Shown: positions 9,143 to 18,284, counted from the stretch's first letter. The stretch is 64,000 nt of DNA from CAZMNY01 sp964567745 (GCA_964567745.1 CAZMNY010000010.1:62001-126000), one strand, 5' to 3'. Translations and numbers: made by a program. The notes: generated by a model from the sequence alone, not told the origin.

Positions 9143-9364
9143 ATGAGTAAAGTAACCAATGTGTTTGAGGCCATCCTCAAGTATGGCCACGATGAGGATT
9201 TCATTCCGGATACGACCAATTTCACGCCGACCGACGCGCCGGCTGGGTCACCAGAGAAGATCGAAATCCTCCGACGACGAGTTGAAATGGGCAACCCTCT
9301 CTGGAGCACCGAAGATCGAGTCGACTACTCAGGACTCACCGGCGCCATTCGCCCCCGCGAGTAG
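9143..9364 (+). CDS. Small hypothetical protein, 73 residues
   Basis: Starts at an ATG with a strong ribosome binding site (CGGAGG, 10 bases upstream), is preceded by its own promoter and followed 66 bases later by a perfect-stem terminator, so it is a stand-alone transcription unit. The protein is acidic and soluble (MSKVTNVFEAILKYGHDEDF...), with a central Pro/Thr segment, a charged helix EKIEILRRRVEMGNPLW and a polar tail. There is no signal peptide, cysteine or known domain. The well-formed expression signals suggest a conserved, well-expressed protein; its function is unknown to me. Confidence 0.75.
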   Translation: MSKVTNVFEAILKYGHDEDFIPDTTNFTPTDAPAGSPEKIEILRRRVEMGNPLWSTEDRVDYSGLTGAIRPRE

Positions 9365-9430
9365 ATTTCGCACCGATCGCTGAATTAGTCAAAGACACGA
9401 TCAGCCAAAACACGATCTGCAGAAGACACC

Positions 9431-9454
9431 AACAGCCGGACTTGTCCGGCTGTT
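9431..9454. terminator. Perfect 11-bp inverted repeat terminator
   Basis: AACAGCCGGAC and GTCCGGCTGTT pair perfectly around TT, followed by CTTATG on the plus strand. It lies between the small gene ending at 9364 and the convergent acyl-CoA dehydrogenase ending at 9580, so it may serve both directions. Confidence 0.7.
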
Positions 9455-9579
9455 CTTATGCGCTGAATGCCGCTGCTTTCGGTTGCTGGGGCTTTCAACG
9501 CTTCCAGAGCGCAACGGTTGATCGCGGCCACATCCTGAGCGCTCCTAGGGCGTTGCCCTTAGGCTTGCGTTGATGTTGG

Positions 9580-11526
9580 CTAGTACGGCATGAGGACTTC
9601 ATCCGGCTCGAGTCCGGCGATCGATTTGAACTTGCCATCGATAATGGCGCCGCCCAGCGCGGTGACTTGGCGGAAGTCGCGATCGGAAGGGCGCCGACCT
9701 TCGATTTCTCTCCGCATGTCGCGGCAGATGACATCGGCGGCGTCGACGACGATTTCGTCGTCCTGACTGGCCGCGTGCAAGCAAGTACACATCATGATGA
9801 TGAGCTTTTGCACGTCGGATGAGAGAAGCGACATGCGGCACTGACGGTCGGCCAGTTTGAGTTGGTGTTTTCGCATGACTCCGCTAATCGTCAGCGGCAT
9901 CGATTGCAGTCGATCGTACGCGTAGTGCGCATGGGATTGCAGTCGGTCGGACATGGTCGGGAGTTTGGGGCTGGGCGTGATGGTCGCGTACTGCTTCAAC
10001 ATCCATTTGGCGTACGGCGCCATCGCGTCTTTGAGAGCCCACATGTGCGCCGGATTCAGTGGGTTTGGTTTCTTGATCCCGGCCTTCTGGAGGGCTCGTC
10101 CAACGGGTTCGAAATAACTAGAACCATGTTGCTTCACGAGCGATTTGAAGAAGGCCATGCCGAGCATTTCCCCTTCGCCTTCATAGATGCAAGGTGCCAA
10201 GTACTCGTGAACATGGTCGCCGAGCAAGTGTCCGTGCAGGAACGAGCGACCTCCGTGAGTCTTCATGAAGATTTCGATGGCCGCTTCCTTGAGCGATTCG
10301 CTGCCAAAGATCTTGGCGACAATGCATTCCATTTCGCCGCGGAACCCTTGATCGATCAGGGTTGAGCACCAGTTGACGAGCGCGTCGCTGGCCACGATCA
10401 GCCCCGCCAAGCGGCCCAAACGCCGCTGGACGAGTTCCCGATTGGCGATCGCTTCGCCGTACGTCACTCGGAACTCCGACCAGGGAATCATGCTGGCCAT
10501 CATGGTCCGCATCACACCTGCGGCGTTGGCGCACAATGCGATGCGTCCCAGGTTGAGACCGTGGTAGGCGATCGTCAGTCCGTTGCCTTTGACGGGCTCA
10601 AGCAGATTCTCTTTTGGAACCAGGAAATCCTTGAATACGATGCCTCGGTTGTACGTATGTTTGAGCGCGTAAATCCCATACTTGAGCAATTGAAACTGGT
10701 CGTTTTCCGCGTCCGGCAAATCGCAAATCAGTACGGCCGGTTTACCTTCGATCAAACAGACCAGTCCGATCGTTCGCCCTGGCGTTACGTTGGTGATAAA
10801 GAGTTTCTCGCCATTGACGACGTAGTGTTCGCCACGAAGTTCCGCAGTTGTCTTGAGAGCGGTCAAGTCCGATCCAGCGCACGGTTCGGTGAGAGCAAAC
10901 GCGGATAGCTTTTGGCCGCTGGCAAGTTGAGGCAAGTACTTTCGTTTCTGCTCGTCATTGCCAAACGTGCGGACAGGATCGACAGCGCCGATACAACCGT
11001 GGACGGAAGCCAAACCGGCCACAGTTGGCTCGAGTATGGCCATCCGAGTCAGGAACGGTGCGAAGCTGCGAAACGGCGCGTTCGAACCGCCGTGCTTGTC
11101 CCCGACAAGCAGTCCCCAATAGCCGACGTCGCCGAGCTCGCGAAAGAGTTCTTCGGTTAGTCGTTTGTTTTCGTCAAACAGCTTGTTCTCGCTGCGAAAT
11201 TGCCTCACCACATCGAGCGAATCGTCCATCACTTTTTGGACGTTCGCCGGCGTCGATTCAACATCTGCCGAGAACATTTCCACCGGGGCGCCGCTCTCCC
11301 AAACGGCTCGATGCGCCGGGCTGTTGACGGTTTGATATTGAGCTTGAAAGAGCTGTTCCACTTGATCGTCGGCTTTGTCGATCGCACCGGTTCGCCGAGC
11401 TTCTTCGTCGCTCTTGCCGCCCATTCGCATTGCGGTTTCTGCAAACGATTGCTCGTCGGCACTGACTTCGCGGCCGCCATCCTGTTGCTCATTCGCGGCA
11501 TTCTCGTCTCGAGGGTCCGTTGACAT
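9580..11526 (-). CDS. Acyl-CoA dehydrogenase, long form
   Basis: Catalyses the first, FAD-dependent step of beta-oxidation. The 648-residue protein is much longer than the usual 380-400 and resembles the very-long-chain type, with an acidic, Asn/Gln-rich N-terminus (about 1-75) and a helical C-terminal domain (about 470-648). Recognisable segments are FALTEPCAGSDLTALKTTAEL (flavin and substrate site) and the region around CIYEGEGEMLGMA, where the catalytic base usually lies. I chose ATG 11526 because GGAG lies 8 bases upstream; the frame is open to 11559. It is the last gene of the fad operon, 285 bases after the ligase, and has AGGCGTTACT 107 bases upstream, so it may also have its own promoter. 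Confidence 0.88.
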   Translation of the reverse strand: MSTDPRDENAANEQQDGGREVSADEQSFAETAMRMGGKSDEEARRTGAIDKADDQVEQLFQAQYQTVNSPAHRAVWESGAPVEMFSADVESTPANVQKVMDDSLDVVRQFRSENKLFDENKRLTEELFRELGDVGYWGLLVGDKHGGSNAPFRSFAPFLTRMAILEPTVAGLASVHGCIGAVDPVRTFGNDEQKRKYLPQLASGQKLSAFALTEPCAGSDLTALKTTAELRGEHYVVNGEKLFITNVTPGRTIGLVCLIEGKPAVLICDLPDAENDQFQLLKYGIYALKHTYNRGIVFKDFLVPKENLLEPVKGNGLTIAYHGLNLGRIALCANAAGVMRTMMASMIPWSEFRVTYGEAIANRELVQRRLGRLAGLIVASDALVNWCSTLIDQGFRGEMECIVAKIFGSESLKEAAIEIFMKTHGGRSFLHGHLLGDHVHEYLAPCIYEGEGEMLGMAFFKSLVKQHGSSYFEPVGRALQKAGIKKPNPLNPAHMWALKDAMAPYAKWMLKQYATITPSPKLPTMSDRLQSHAHYAYDRLQSMPLTISGVMRKHQLKLADRQCRMSLLSSDVQKLIIMMCTCLHAASQDDEIVVDAADVICRDMRREIEGRRPSDRDFRQVTALGGAIIDGKFKSIAGLEPDEVLMPY

Positions 11527-11811
11527 CGAATGCTCCCATCCTGCTAGAGGTTCGAACAAATCCGGGTCGGCACGAGCGCCCCGGATCTTATTATCGACAT
11601 TGTTCGCCGCACTCGCCTATCCTCTCCTCTGTAGTAACGCCTAGAGGGATTGATTCATTTTTGCGGCAATTATCCCGTGGGTGAATGCGCATCAAGCGTC
11701 AAGAAACGCAGTTTTCAAGCCTGTTCTCCGAATTTACACGCAGGCTTGAGATGCGACGCGGCTCGGAGCGATGAGGGAAATGCGTCAGCGTTTTTGTGTT
11801 GCCGTCCCGAT
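11527..11811. other. Spacer between ligase and dehydrogenase genes
   Basis: No gene. It contains the AGGCGTTACT motif (11633-11642). Its 285 bases are much longer than the other gaps in this operon (4 and 94 bases), which favours a separate promoter for the dehydrogenase. Confidence 0.4.
11633..11642 (-). promoter_or_regulatory. AGGCGTTACT motif, copy 3
   Basis: Reads CTAGGCGTTACT on the minus strand (11633-11644), identical over 12 bases to the copy at 391-402. It is flanked by CCTCT and AGAGG, so the site sits inside a short inverted repeat. It lies upstream of the acyl-CoA dehydrogenase. Confidence 0.4.
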
Positions 11812-13479
11812 TCACCGCTCGTAGATCGCCTCAATCTCGCTCTGATGGCGCTGAGTGACCACGCTGCGTCGAACGCTAAGTTTGGGCGTCAGTTCGCCGC
11901 TCGCGATCGAAAACGGTTCGCTTCGCAGGATCACCTGCCGGACTTGTTCGTGGTGAGACAGGTTGGACAGTTGTTCCCCAATGACCTCCAAGATCAACTC
12001 GCTGGCCTCAGACGTTTTCAGCAAGTCCTCAATCGCGGTGTCGTGCGGCAGGGTGTGGCGGTCGCCAAGGCGGCTTCGGACGGCGTCGGGTTCGACGACG
12101 ATGATCGCGGATAGAAAGGAGCGGTTGTCGCCGATCGCAACGGCTTGTTCGATGAGCGGCGATTGATGAAGCAAGTGTTCGATGAGCAGCGGCGAAACGT
12201 TTTTACCGGACGACGTAACGATAATCTCTTTCTTGCGGCCGGTAACGAAAACGTATCCGTCATTGTCGACTCGGCCCAGGTCGCCCGTATGCAGCCATCC
12301 GTCGACGACGATCTCCTGCGTCGCTTGCGGTTGTTTGTAGTAGCCGAGCATGACATGCGGGCCGCGAGTCAGTATCTCGCCATCGTCAGCGCAAACAACC
12401 TCCACACCCGGGACGGCGAGACCGGAGGAACCGCGGCGATATTGAGTTTCGCTCGATGCAGAAATGATGGGCGACGTTTCGCTGAGACCGTAGCCTTGCA
12501 GAATTGGCAAGCTGTTGTGTTGATAAAAGTCGAATGTCGTCACCGGCAAAGGAGCGCCGCCGGAACAAAGGAACCTCATCGAACCGCCAAAAGTCGATTG
12601 CAGCGCGCTTGAACTGTCCGCCAACCCGGCGGTGATGAGTTGCGTTTGAACTTTTTCAAAGAAGTAGGGGACGCCGTTCACGTGGGTCGGGTGAATGGCC
12701 TGGCAGTCCGGGATGACTGAGTCGCGACTTCCGGCCAGTGCTAATTGCGATCCGCCGACAATCGTCACGTTGAGATCGCACGTCCGCGCGAAGATGTGGC
12801 TCCAGGGAAGAAACGAGAGGCGCAGGTCCGAGCTTGCCTGGGCGAACACTTGGCAAGCGGCCTGGGCGTTGCTGCTCAGGTTCCGGTTGCTCAACATGAC
12901 GCCCTTTGGCTCACCCGTCGTGCCGGATGTGTAGAGAACCGTCGCCAGTTGATCGAGCGTCGAGTCGGAGATTGTCGCTTGGAGAATCTGTTCGCCGTGG
13001 CTGAGATCTCCTTGCTCCACAAAGTTCGCCCAAGCTGCGATCGCCCCTACGGCCTCTCGGCCGTCCAGCTCGACTCGATCGTAAGTGATCGTTTGCAACA
13101 GAGCGGGCGTTTCCTGTCCCAGCAACTTGTCAACTTGTTCCGCGGTCGATGCGATCAGTAGTCGAGCGTCGGTGTCGTTGATTTGCCACGCGATTTGGGC
13201 CCCGGACAAAGGAGCGTGGGCTGGTACATGCACGGCACCGACCGCTTGAATGGCCAGGTCGGCGACGATCCATTCCCAGCGGTTCTCCGCGACATGAACA
13301 ATCTTGTCATCGCGCTGGACGCCGGACCGCTTCAATGCGGATGCGGCAAGGCAGACTCCCCGGTAAAGGTCGGCCCAGCTAATCGGCTCGAACGTCTCCT
13401 CGACTTTGCGCCAAATGGCGGGATGTCCATCGAGCGATTGAGCGAGCCGAGCAAAATGAGTCAGGATGGTTTCGGTCAT
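11812..13479 (-). CDS. Long-chain fatty acid--CoA ligase, AMP-forming
   Basis: Activates fatty acids to acyl-CoA through an acyl-adenylate. The 555-residue ANL-superfamily enzyme has the P-loop YTSGTTGEPKGVML (about 178-191), the adenine-binding GYGLSETSPI motif (about 325-334), the hinge region LHTGDLGRVDNDGYVFVTGRKKE (about 406-428) and a shortened C-terminal domain typical of the FACL/bubblegum-like group. ATG 13479 was chosen for its GTGAGG site; the frame is open to 13506. It lies in the fad operon, 94 bases after fadA, so the likely substrate is a fatty acid, although chain length cannot be read from the sequence. Confidence 0.9.
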   Translation of the reverse strand: MTETILTHFARLAQSLDGHPAIWRKVEETFEPISWADLYRGVCLAASALKRSGVQRDDKIVHVAENRWEWIVADLAIQAVGAVHVPAHAPLSGAQIAWQINDTDARLLIASTAEQVDKLLGQETPALLQTITYDRVELDGREAVGAIAAWANFVEQGDLSHGEQILQATISDSTLDQLATVLYTSGTTGEPKGVMLSNRNLSSNAQAACQVFAQASSDLRLSFLPWSHIFARTCDLNVTIVGGSQLALAGSRDSVIPDCQAIHPTHVNGVPYFFEKVQTQLITAGLADSSSALQSTFGGSMRFLCSGGAPLPVTTFDFYQHNSLPILQGYGLSETSPIISASSETQYRRGSSGLAVPGVEVVCADDGEILTRGPHVMLGYYKQPQATQEIVVDGWLHTGDLGRVDNDGYVFVTGRKKEIIVTSSGKNVSPLLIEHLLHQSPLIEQAVAIGDNRSFLSAIIVVEPDAVRSRLGDRHTLPHDTAIEDLLKTSEASELILEVIGEQLSNLSHHEQVRQVILRSEPFSIASGELTPKLSVRRSVVTQRHQSEIEAIYER

Positions 13480-13573
13480 GTCTGCCTCACCGTCAACTGT
13501 CCTCAATTCCCCGATCGCCTGTGAAGAGAGACTTCGAGCAACGGGGCTGGGCGCCTAGTTGCTCGGCTCAAGC

Positions 13574-14734
13574 TTAGTCTAGGCGTTCGAAAACGGTGGC
13601 GATGCCTTGACCGGCGCCAATGCACATCGTGGCCAGGCCGAATTGCACATCGCGGTCTCGCATCGCGTGTAGCAGCGTCGTGGCGATGCGAGCGCCGCTG
13701 GCGCCCAGTGGGTGCCCGATCGCAATGGAGCCGCCTCGAACGTTGACTTTTTCGACATCGATTTTCAACATCTTGACGCAGGCGAGCGCTTGCGCGGCGA
13801 AGGCTTCATTCAGTTCAATCAGATCGATGTCGTCGATTTTCAGATGAGCTCGTTTCAGCGCTTTTGTGGTGGCTGGCACCGGGCCCGTTCCCATCACACA
13901 CGCCTCAACGCCGGCGACCGCAGTCGAGCGAATTCGGGCAATTGGTTTGAGTCCGAGTTCGTTCGCTTTCTCCGCCGACATGATGAGCATGGCCGAAGCG
14001 CCGTCGTTGAGCGGCGAGCTGTTGCCGGCGGTTACCGTGCCGAACTTGGGCATGAAGGCGGGCGACAGCGCGGAAAGTCCATCGAGCGTGGCGTCGAAGC
14101 GAACGCATTGATCCACCGATATCTCCGCCCTTCGACCCTCCTCGTCTCGCCCAAAAATCGGCACAATCTCTCTCGCGAACGCACCCGACTTGTGAGACTC
14201 AGCAGCCAGTTGATGGCTGCGAAGCGAGAATTCATCCTGAGCTTCTCGAGAGATGTTCTGCGTCTGGGCGAGAAATTCGGCGGTGACGCCCATCATCATC
14301 GCGCCTTTGGAGGTCGTGCGGAAGAGTCGCGAGTTGAGGTCGATGCCGTGGTCCATGGGGATATGATGCATGTGCTCCAGCCCGCCGACGATTTGCACAT
14401 CTTCAAATCCCGCCATGATCGAATGGGCGGCTTGATTCAGCGCCTGCAAACTGCTTCCGCAAAGGCGATTGACGGTGACGCCGGCCGTGTCGGTGGACAG
14501 GCCGGCCATCACGGCGATGAGTCGCCCCGCGTTGAGCCCCTGCTCTTTTGTCTGCTGGGTACAGCCGAGGATAACGTCTTCAATGGCATCCCGTGGAATT
14601 TGACATCGATGCAACAACGCTTGGATGCAGGCGACGGCCAAATCATCGCTGCGGACATCGCGATAGCAACCGAGGTCTTTGTGCGCGCGGCCGATGGGAG
14701 TGCGGACGCAATCGACGATAACAGCCTCTTTCAT
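13574..14734 (-). CDS. fadA: Acetyl-CoA acyltransferase (3-ketoacyl-CoA thiolase)
   Basis: Cleaves 3-ketoacyl-CoA with CoA in the last step of beta-oxidation. The 386-residue protein has the nucleophile Cys92 in VNRLCGSSLQALNQA, His341 in IAIGHPLGASGAR and the second catalytic Cys371 in TMCIGAGQG, so the full thiolase triad is present. Its start is 4 bases after the fadB stop, which implies translational coupling, and the pairing supports the degradative thiolase role rather than biosynthetic thiolase. Confidence 0.93.
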   Translation of the reverse strand: MKEAVIVDCVRTPIGRAHKDLGCYRDVRSDDLAVACIQALLHRCQIPRDAIEDVILGCTQQTKEQGLNAGRLIAVMAGLSTDTAGVTVNRLCGSSLQALNQAAHSIMAGFEDVQIVGGLEHMHHIPMDHGIDLNSRLFRTTSKGAMMMGVTAEFLAQTQNISREAQDEFSLRSHQLAAESHKSGAFAREIVPIFGRDEEGRRAEISVDQCVRFDATLDGLSALSPAFMPKFGTVTAGNSSPLNDGASAMLIMSAEKANELGLKPIARIRSTAVAGVEACVMGTGPVPATTKALKRAHLKIDDIDLIELNEAFAAQALACVKMLKIDVEKVNVRGGSIAIGHPLGASGARIATTLLHAMRDRDVQFGLATMCIGAGQGIATVFERLD

Positions 14735-14738
14735 TTCC

Positions 14739-16889
14739 CTACTCCTGAGGGCTCATATCGTAAAACTTGCGATGATCACGCGCCATTTCCAGGAGCAATT
14801 CCGTCGGTTCGGCTCGCTTGCCGAGCGACTCGAGCGGCTTAAGGCTCTCGACGATTTTCGCCGCGCCGATTTGGTCGGCCCAGAACAGCAGCCCGCCTTT
14901 GAAGGGGGGAAATCCGAGTCCAAAAATCATTCCGAGGTCGACGTCTCGCGGGTCTCGGACAATCCCCTCCTCGAGCGCACGAGTCGCTTCGAGCAACATG
15001 GTTAGGAAGAGCCGGTCGCGAATCTGGTCTGGTTCGAACTTATTTGCTTTGCGCAAGTAAGGACGTAGCAAGTCGTCGAAGGCCGGGTCTGGCTCCGCCT
15101 TACGTTTGCGGTTTTCGTAGTTGAAAAACCCTCGCCCGCTTTTTTGTCCGAGCCGACCTGATTTCACAAGCGCGGGAAGGATTGGTGAGGCGACGATTCG
15201 GTCGGGGTAGGCCTCCCACATCGTGCGGCCGGCGTAGAAGGCGGTGTCGATGCCGACCATGTCGTAGAGCGTCAGCGGGCCCATTGGCATGCCGAAGGAT
15301 TTTGAGGCCCGTTCAATGTCCTTGATCGCCGCCCCGTCGGAGAGCAACTCAAGGGCCTCGTTCATGTACGGCAGAAGCAGGCGATTGACGAGGAAGCCAG
15401 GGCCGTCGTTGACGACGATCGGCATCTTGCCAAGCCGCTTTGCGTAGGTGACGGCGGTGGCAATCGTCGTTTCGGCGGTCGATTTGCCGCGAATGATCTC
15501 GACAAGCTTCATCCGCCGCACGGGGTTGAAGAAGTGGATCCCGCAAAACTGTTCGGGCCGCTTCAATTGTTCGGCGAGAAGCGTGATCGGAATCGTTGAG
15601 GTGTTTGAAGCCAGCACGGCGTCGTCCGCCAATCGGGTCTCGAGTTTTTCGAATACCTGTCGTTTGACATCGGCGTTCTCGACGATCGCTTCAACCACAA
15701 GATCGCACTGGTCGAGGTCGTCGATTGCCGCGAGGTTGAGTTTTGAGGACAGCTCCAAAACGCGATCGATGTTGGGGCCCTTGATCGCTCGGTCGAAGGC
15801 CGCCTCTTCGAGCGCCGCCACACTCCCTTTTTCGAGCGACTCTTGAGCCGCGTCGGAAAGACTCACGCTGAGATTTCGCTTGAGATTCGCCGCAACGATT
15901 CCCGCGCCCATGATTCCGGCACCGATCACGCCGACATGACCGATCTTCTTCGCTTCGATGTCGGCCGCAACGCCTTTGTCTTTCTTATTTCGGTCGGTGA
16001 GCAAAAACACATTGATCAGAGCGGCGTTGACGGGCGAGCCGAACAGCTGCGACATCCCTCGAGCTTCGATCTTGCAGGCCTCTTCGACGTCGACTCCCGC
16101 CGATTCCAGCATCGAATCCAAAGCCGCTTCGGGCGCGGGATACTTACCGCCCGTTTGCGAGCGAATGTATCCCGATGCCGTGATTCCCAGGAAACCCATT
16201 TCCGTTTCGGACATCGCGATCGGCTGACTCCAACGAACGCGGTCATCGAAATATCGTCCGCTCCTCCGCTCCTCCCTTACCAATTCGATGGCGACATTTA
16301 GCAGCGAATCAGAGTCGGCTGTATCGGTTGCGATGCCGAGTGAAACGGCCGCGGAAGCATCGACTGATTCGCCTCCGGTAATCATCTCGACGGCGTTGGA
16401 AAGCCCGATGATCCGAGGCGTGCGCGCGGTGCCGCCCCAGCCAGGGAACAAGCCGAGTTTGACTTCGGGGAAACCGAATTGAGTCTTTGGGTTGTTCGCC
16501 AAAACACGCCGGTCGCACCAGATGGCGAGTTCCGCGCCTCCGCCGACGCACATGCCGTCGATAGCTGCGACGGTTACAAACGGAGTCTTTGCTAGTCGAG
16601 CAAAGAGAGTCTGGCCGCGGCGGCAGATCTTTTCGCTTTCGGATGAATCGATGTCGAGCGAGTCGGCGAATTCGCGAATGTCGGCGCCCGCGATGAAGAT
16701 GCCCGGTTTGGCCGAGGCGATGATCAAGCCCTCAAGCCCCGCATCGCTTTCCAACTCTTCCAAACGCGATTCAAATTCATCCAGCACGGCTGACGAAAGA
16801 ATGTTGGCCCCTTTGCCGGGCATGTCAAACGTGAGCAGGGCAATATCCGGCTCAGGTTTCGTCACGGTGAGCGACTGAGCTTCCGACAT
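14739..16889 (-). CDS. fadB: Fatty oxidation complex alpha subunit (enoyl-CoA hydratase / 3-hydroxyacyl-CoA dehydrogenase)
   Basis: A 716-residue bifunctional enzyme matching the FadB/FadJ length. The N-terminal crotonase domain (about 1-250) has the oxyanion-hole segment DGMCVGGGAELAIWCDRR and FPEVKLGLFPGWGGT, which carry the two catalytic glutamates. The central NAD-binding domain begins near residue 310 with VGVIGAGIMGAGI and contains HFFNPVRRMKLVEI with the catalytic His. The C-terminal dehydrogenase domains follow (GPLTLYDMVGIDTA). ATG 16889 was chosen for family length and an AAGGA site 9 bases upstream; the open frame continues 109 codons further as non-homologous sequence. First gene of the operon fadB-fadA-ligase-dehydrogenase and divergent from the gene at 17041. 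Confidence 0.93.
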   Translation of the reverse strand: MSEAQSLTVTKPEPDIALLTFDMPGKGANILSSAVLDEFESRLEELESDAGLEGLIIASAKPGIFIAGADIREFADSLDIDSSESEKICRRGQTLFARLAKTPFVTVAAIDGMCVGGGAELAIWCDRRVLANNPKTQFGFPEVKLGLFPGWGGTARTPRIIGLSNAVEMITGGESVDASAAVSLGIATDTADSDSLLNVAIELVREERRSGRYFDDRVRWSQPIAMSETEMGFLGITASGYIRSQTGGKYPAPEAALDSMLESAGVDVEEACKIEARGMSQLFGSPVNAALINVFLLTDRNKKDKGVAADIEAKKIGHVGVIGAGIMGAGIVAANLKRNLSVSLSDAAQESLEKGSVAALEEAAFDRAIKGPNIDRVLELSSKLNLAAIDDLDQCDLVVEAIVENADVKRQVFEKLETRLADDAVLASNTSTIPITLLAEQLKRPEQFCGIHFFNPVRRMKLVEIIRGKSTAETTIATAVTYAKRLGKMPIVVNDGPGFLVNRLLLPYMNEALELLSDGAAIKDIERASKSFGMPMGPLTLYDMVGIDTAFYAGRTMWEAYPDRIVASPILPALVKSGRLGQKSGRGFFNYENRKRKAEPDPAFDDLLRPYLRKANKFEPDQIRDRLFLTMLLEATRALEEGIVRDPRDVDLGMIFGLGFPPFKGGLLFWADQIGAAKIVESLKPLESLGKRAEPTELLLEMARDHRKFYDMSPQE

Positions 16890-17040
16890 AGAAAGCGATC
16901 CTTGCGACAGGAAAAAGGCGAAACATTCGCCGCTGACTTGAGTTGCGCCAACCGCGCCCGCTCGACTTGGAATGCTACCCGCCGTAGCGAGCGTAGGAAA
17001 GCCCGGACCGGGAATTGAATCCCTGAGGAGACCGTTTACG

Positions 17041-17514
17041 ATGCGGTTAGGTCCCCACTCCCTTCGCCGAGAATTACCCATGCCCAGTGTCACACGTCCC
17101 GCACTCCACGGCTGCGCTGCTTGCGCGCTGATATTCGCACTGTTCTCTCTCGCCCCGATGGACATCCCGGCGGCTCGCGGTGCCGACACGGATTCCAAAA
17201 CGGTGACTTTGACCATCGACTTCGGTGACGGATTTCAAAAACGCTATACCGAGTTGAAGTTGACGCCGAACATGACGGTGTTTGACGCCATGCTCGCGGC
17301 GAGAAAACACTCTCGCCCACTCAAGTTTCAGCATCGCGGCAAAGGTGAGACAGCGTTTGTCTCCCAGATCGATGGACTCAAGAACGATGGGGCCGGTCGC
17401 AATTGGATCTTTCGGGTCGAAGGCAAACTGGGCAAACGCAGTTGCGGAGTCACCCCGATTAAGGCGGGCGATCACGTCAAATGGCGGTTTGAGCGATATG
17501 GGAAGGTGCGATAA
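17041..17514 (+). CDS. DUF4430-domain exported protein
   Basis: A 157-residue protein with a signal peptide (hydrophobic ALIFALFSLAPMDIPAARG, cleavage near residue 42) and a mature part that matches DUF4430, the transcobalamin-like C-terminal fold: VTLTIDFGDGFQKRYTELKL, then a helix MTVFDAMLAARKH, and GAGRNWIFRVEGKLGKRSCGV...GDHVKWRFERY. ATG 17041 has GAGGAGA 9 bases upstream. DUF4430 occurs in cobalamin-binding and cell-surface proteins and is often near ECF-type transporters. The next gene encodes a membrane protein of a transport-like family, so the pair may take up a vitamin-like ligand; that role is inference. Confidence 0.8.
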   Translation: MRLGPHSLRRELPMPSVTRPALHGCAACALIFALFSLAPMDIPAARGADTDSKTVTLTIDFGDGFQKRYTELKLTPNMTVFDAMLAARKHSRPLKFQHRGKGETAFVSQIDGLKNDGAGRNWIFRVEGKLGKRSCGVTPIKAGDHVKWRFERYGKVR

Positions 17515-17654
17515 GGCTCGTCGCAGCGATTCGGGTGAGTAGAATCTCGGGCCGAGGACTGCGAATTCGCGATCTGCTTGCCTTTCCGACGAGCGGCAGG
17601 TGTCTTAGAATTGCGGATTATTGATTGCAACCCAACTTGGCTGAAAGTGTGACG

Positions 17655-18233
17655 ATGAGAAGCACCCGAAATGAAGTCATCGCATTCGTCGTTCTGGTGG
17701 CGTTTGGCGTTGTCCTGCGGCTCTATCTCAGAGACCTGCCGAATTTCGCTCCAGTCGCTGGGCTCGCTCTTTTTGCCGGCTACTTTTTTCGATCGCGAAT
17801 TATGGCCATCGCGGCGCCTCTGTCCGTGATGCTGATCTCCGACTATTTCATCGGAGGGTATTCGCTGCTGATCATGGTCGTCGTCTATTCGATGTTGGCC
17901 TTGCCCGTCGCCGCTCGCGGCTGGCTTCGACGAAATTTCCAACTCGGCGATTCGTCCATGGCAGCCAACGCTCGCAGCGTCGCCGCTCTCACGGCCAGCG
18001 CGCTCGCTTCGTCCGTCATGTTCTTCTTGGTGACCAACTTCGCCGTCTGGTGCTCCTGGTACGAACGGTCGCTCAGCGGATTCGCGGAATGCTACCTGTT
18101 GGCGTTGCCGTTCTTCCGATTCACCTTGGCCGGAGACCTGGTCTTCGCGGTGACTCTGTTCAGCGGATACGCGGTCGTTCTTTCGCTCACCGAGCGTCGC
18201 TCGATCGTTGAAGCTCCGCTGGTTCGAGCCTAA
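17655..18233 (+). CDS. DUF6580-type integral membrane protein
   Basis: A 192-residue protein with about five to six membrane segments (roughly 7-25, 30-45, 48-62, 68-85, 113-133, 160-180). Features such as APVAGLALFAGYFF, a short charged loop, and PLSVMLISDYFIGGY are like those of DUF6580 putative transport proteins, which resemble ECF transporter substrate-binding components. I took ATG 17655; an upstream TTG at 17625 would add ten polar residues. It follows the DUF4430 gene by 140 bases on the same strand. No ECF ATPase or T component is adjacent. Confidence 0.72.
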   Translation: MRSTRNEVIAFVVLVAFGVVLRLYLRDLPNFAPVAGLALFAGYFFRSRIMAIAAPLSVMLISDYFIGGYSLLIMVVVYSMLALPVAARGWLRRNFQLGDSSMAANARSVAALTASALASSVMFFLVTNFAVWCSWYERSLSGFAECYLLALPFFRFTLAGDLVFAVTLFSGYAVVLSLTERRSIVEAPLVRA

Positions 18234-18284
18234 GCGCAATCGCGCGATCTTCAGAACTCGTCGAGAAGTCCAGACGGATGGCTA

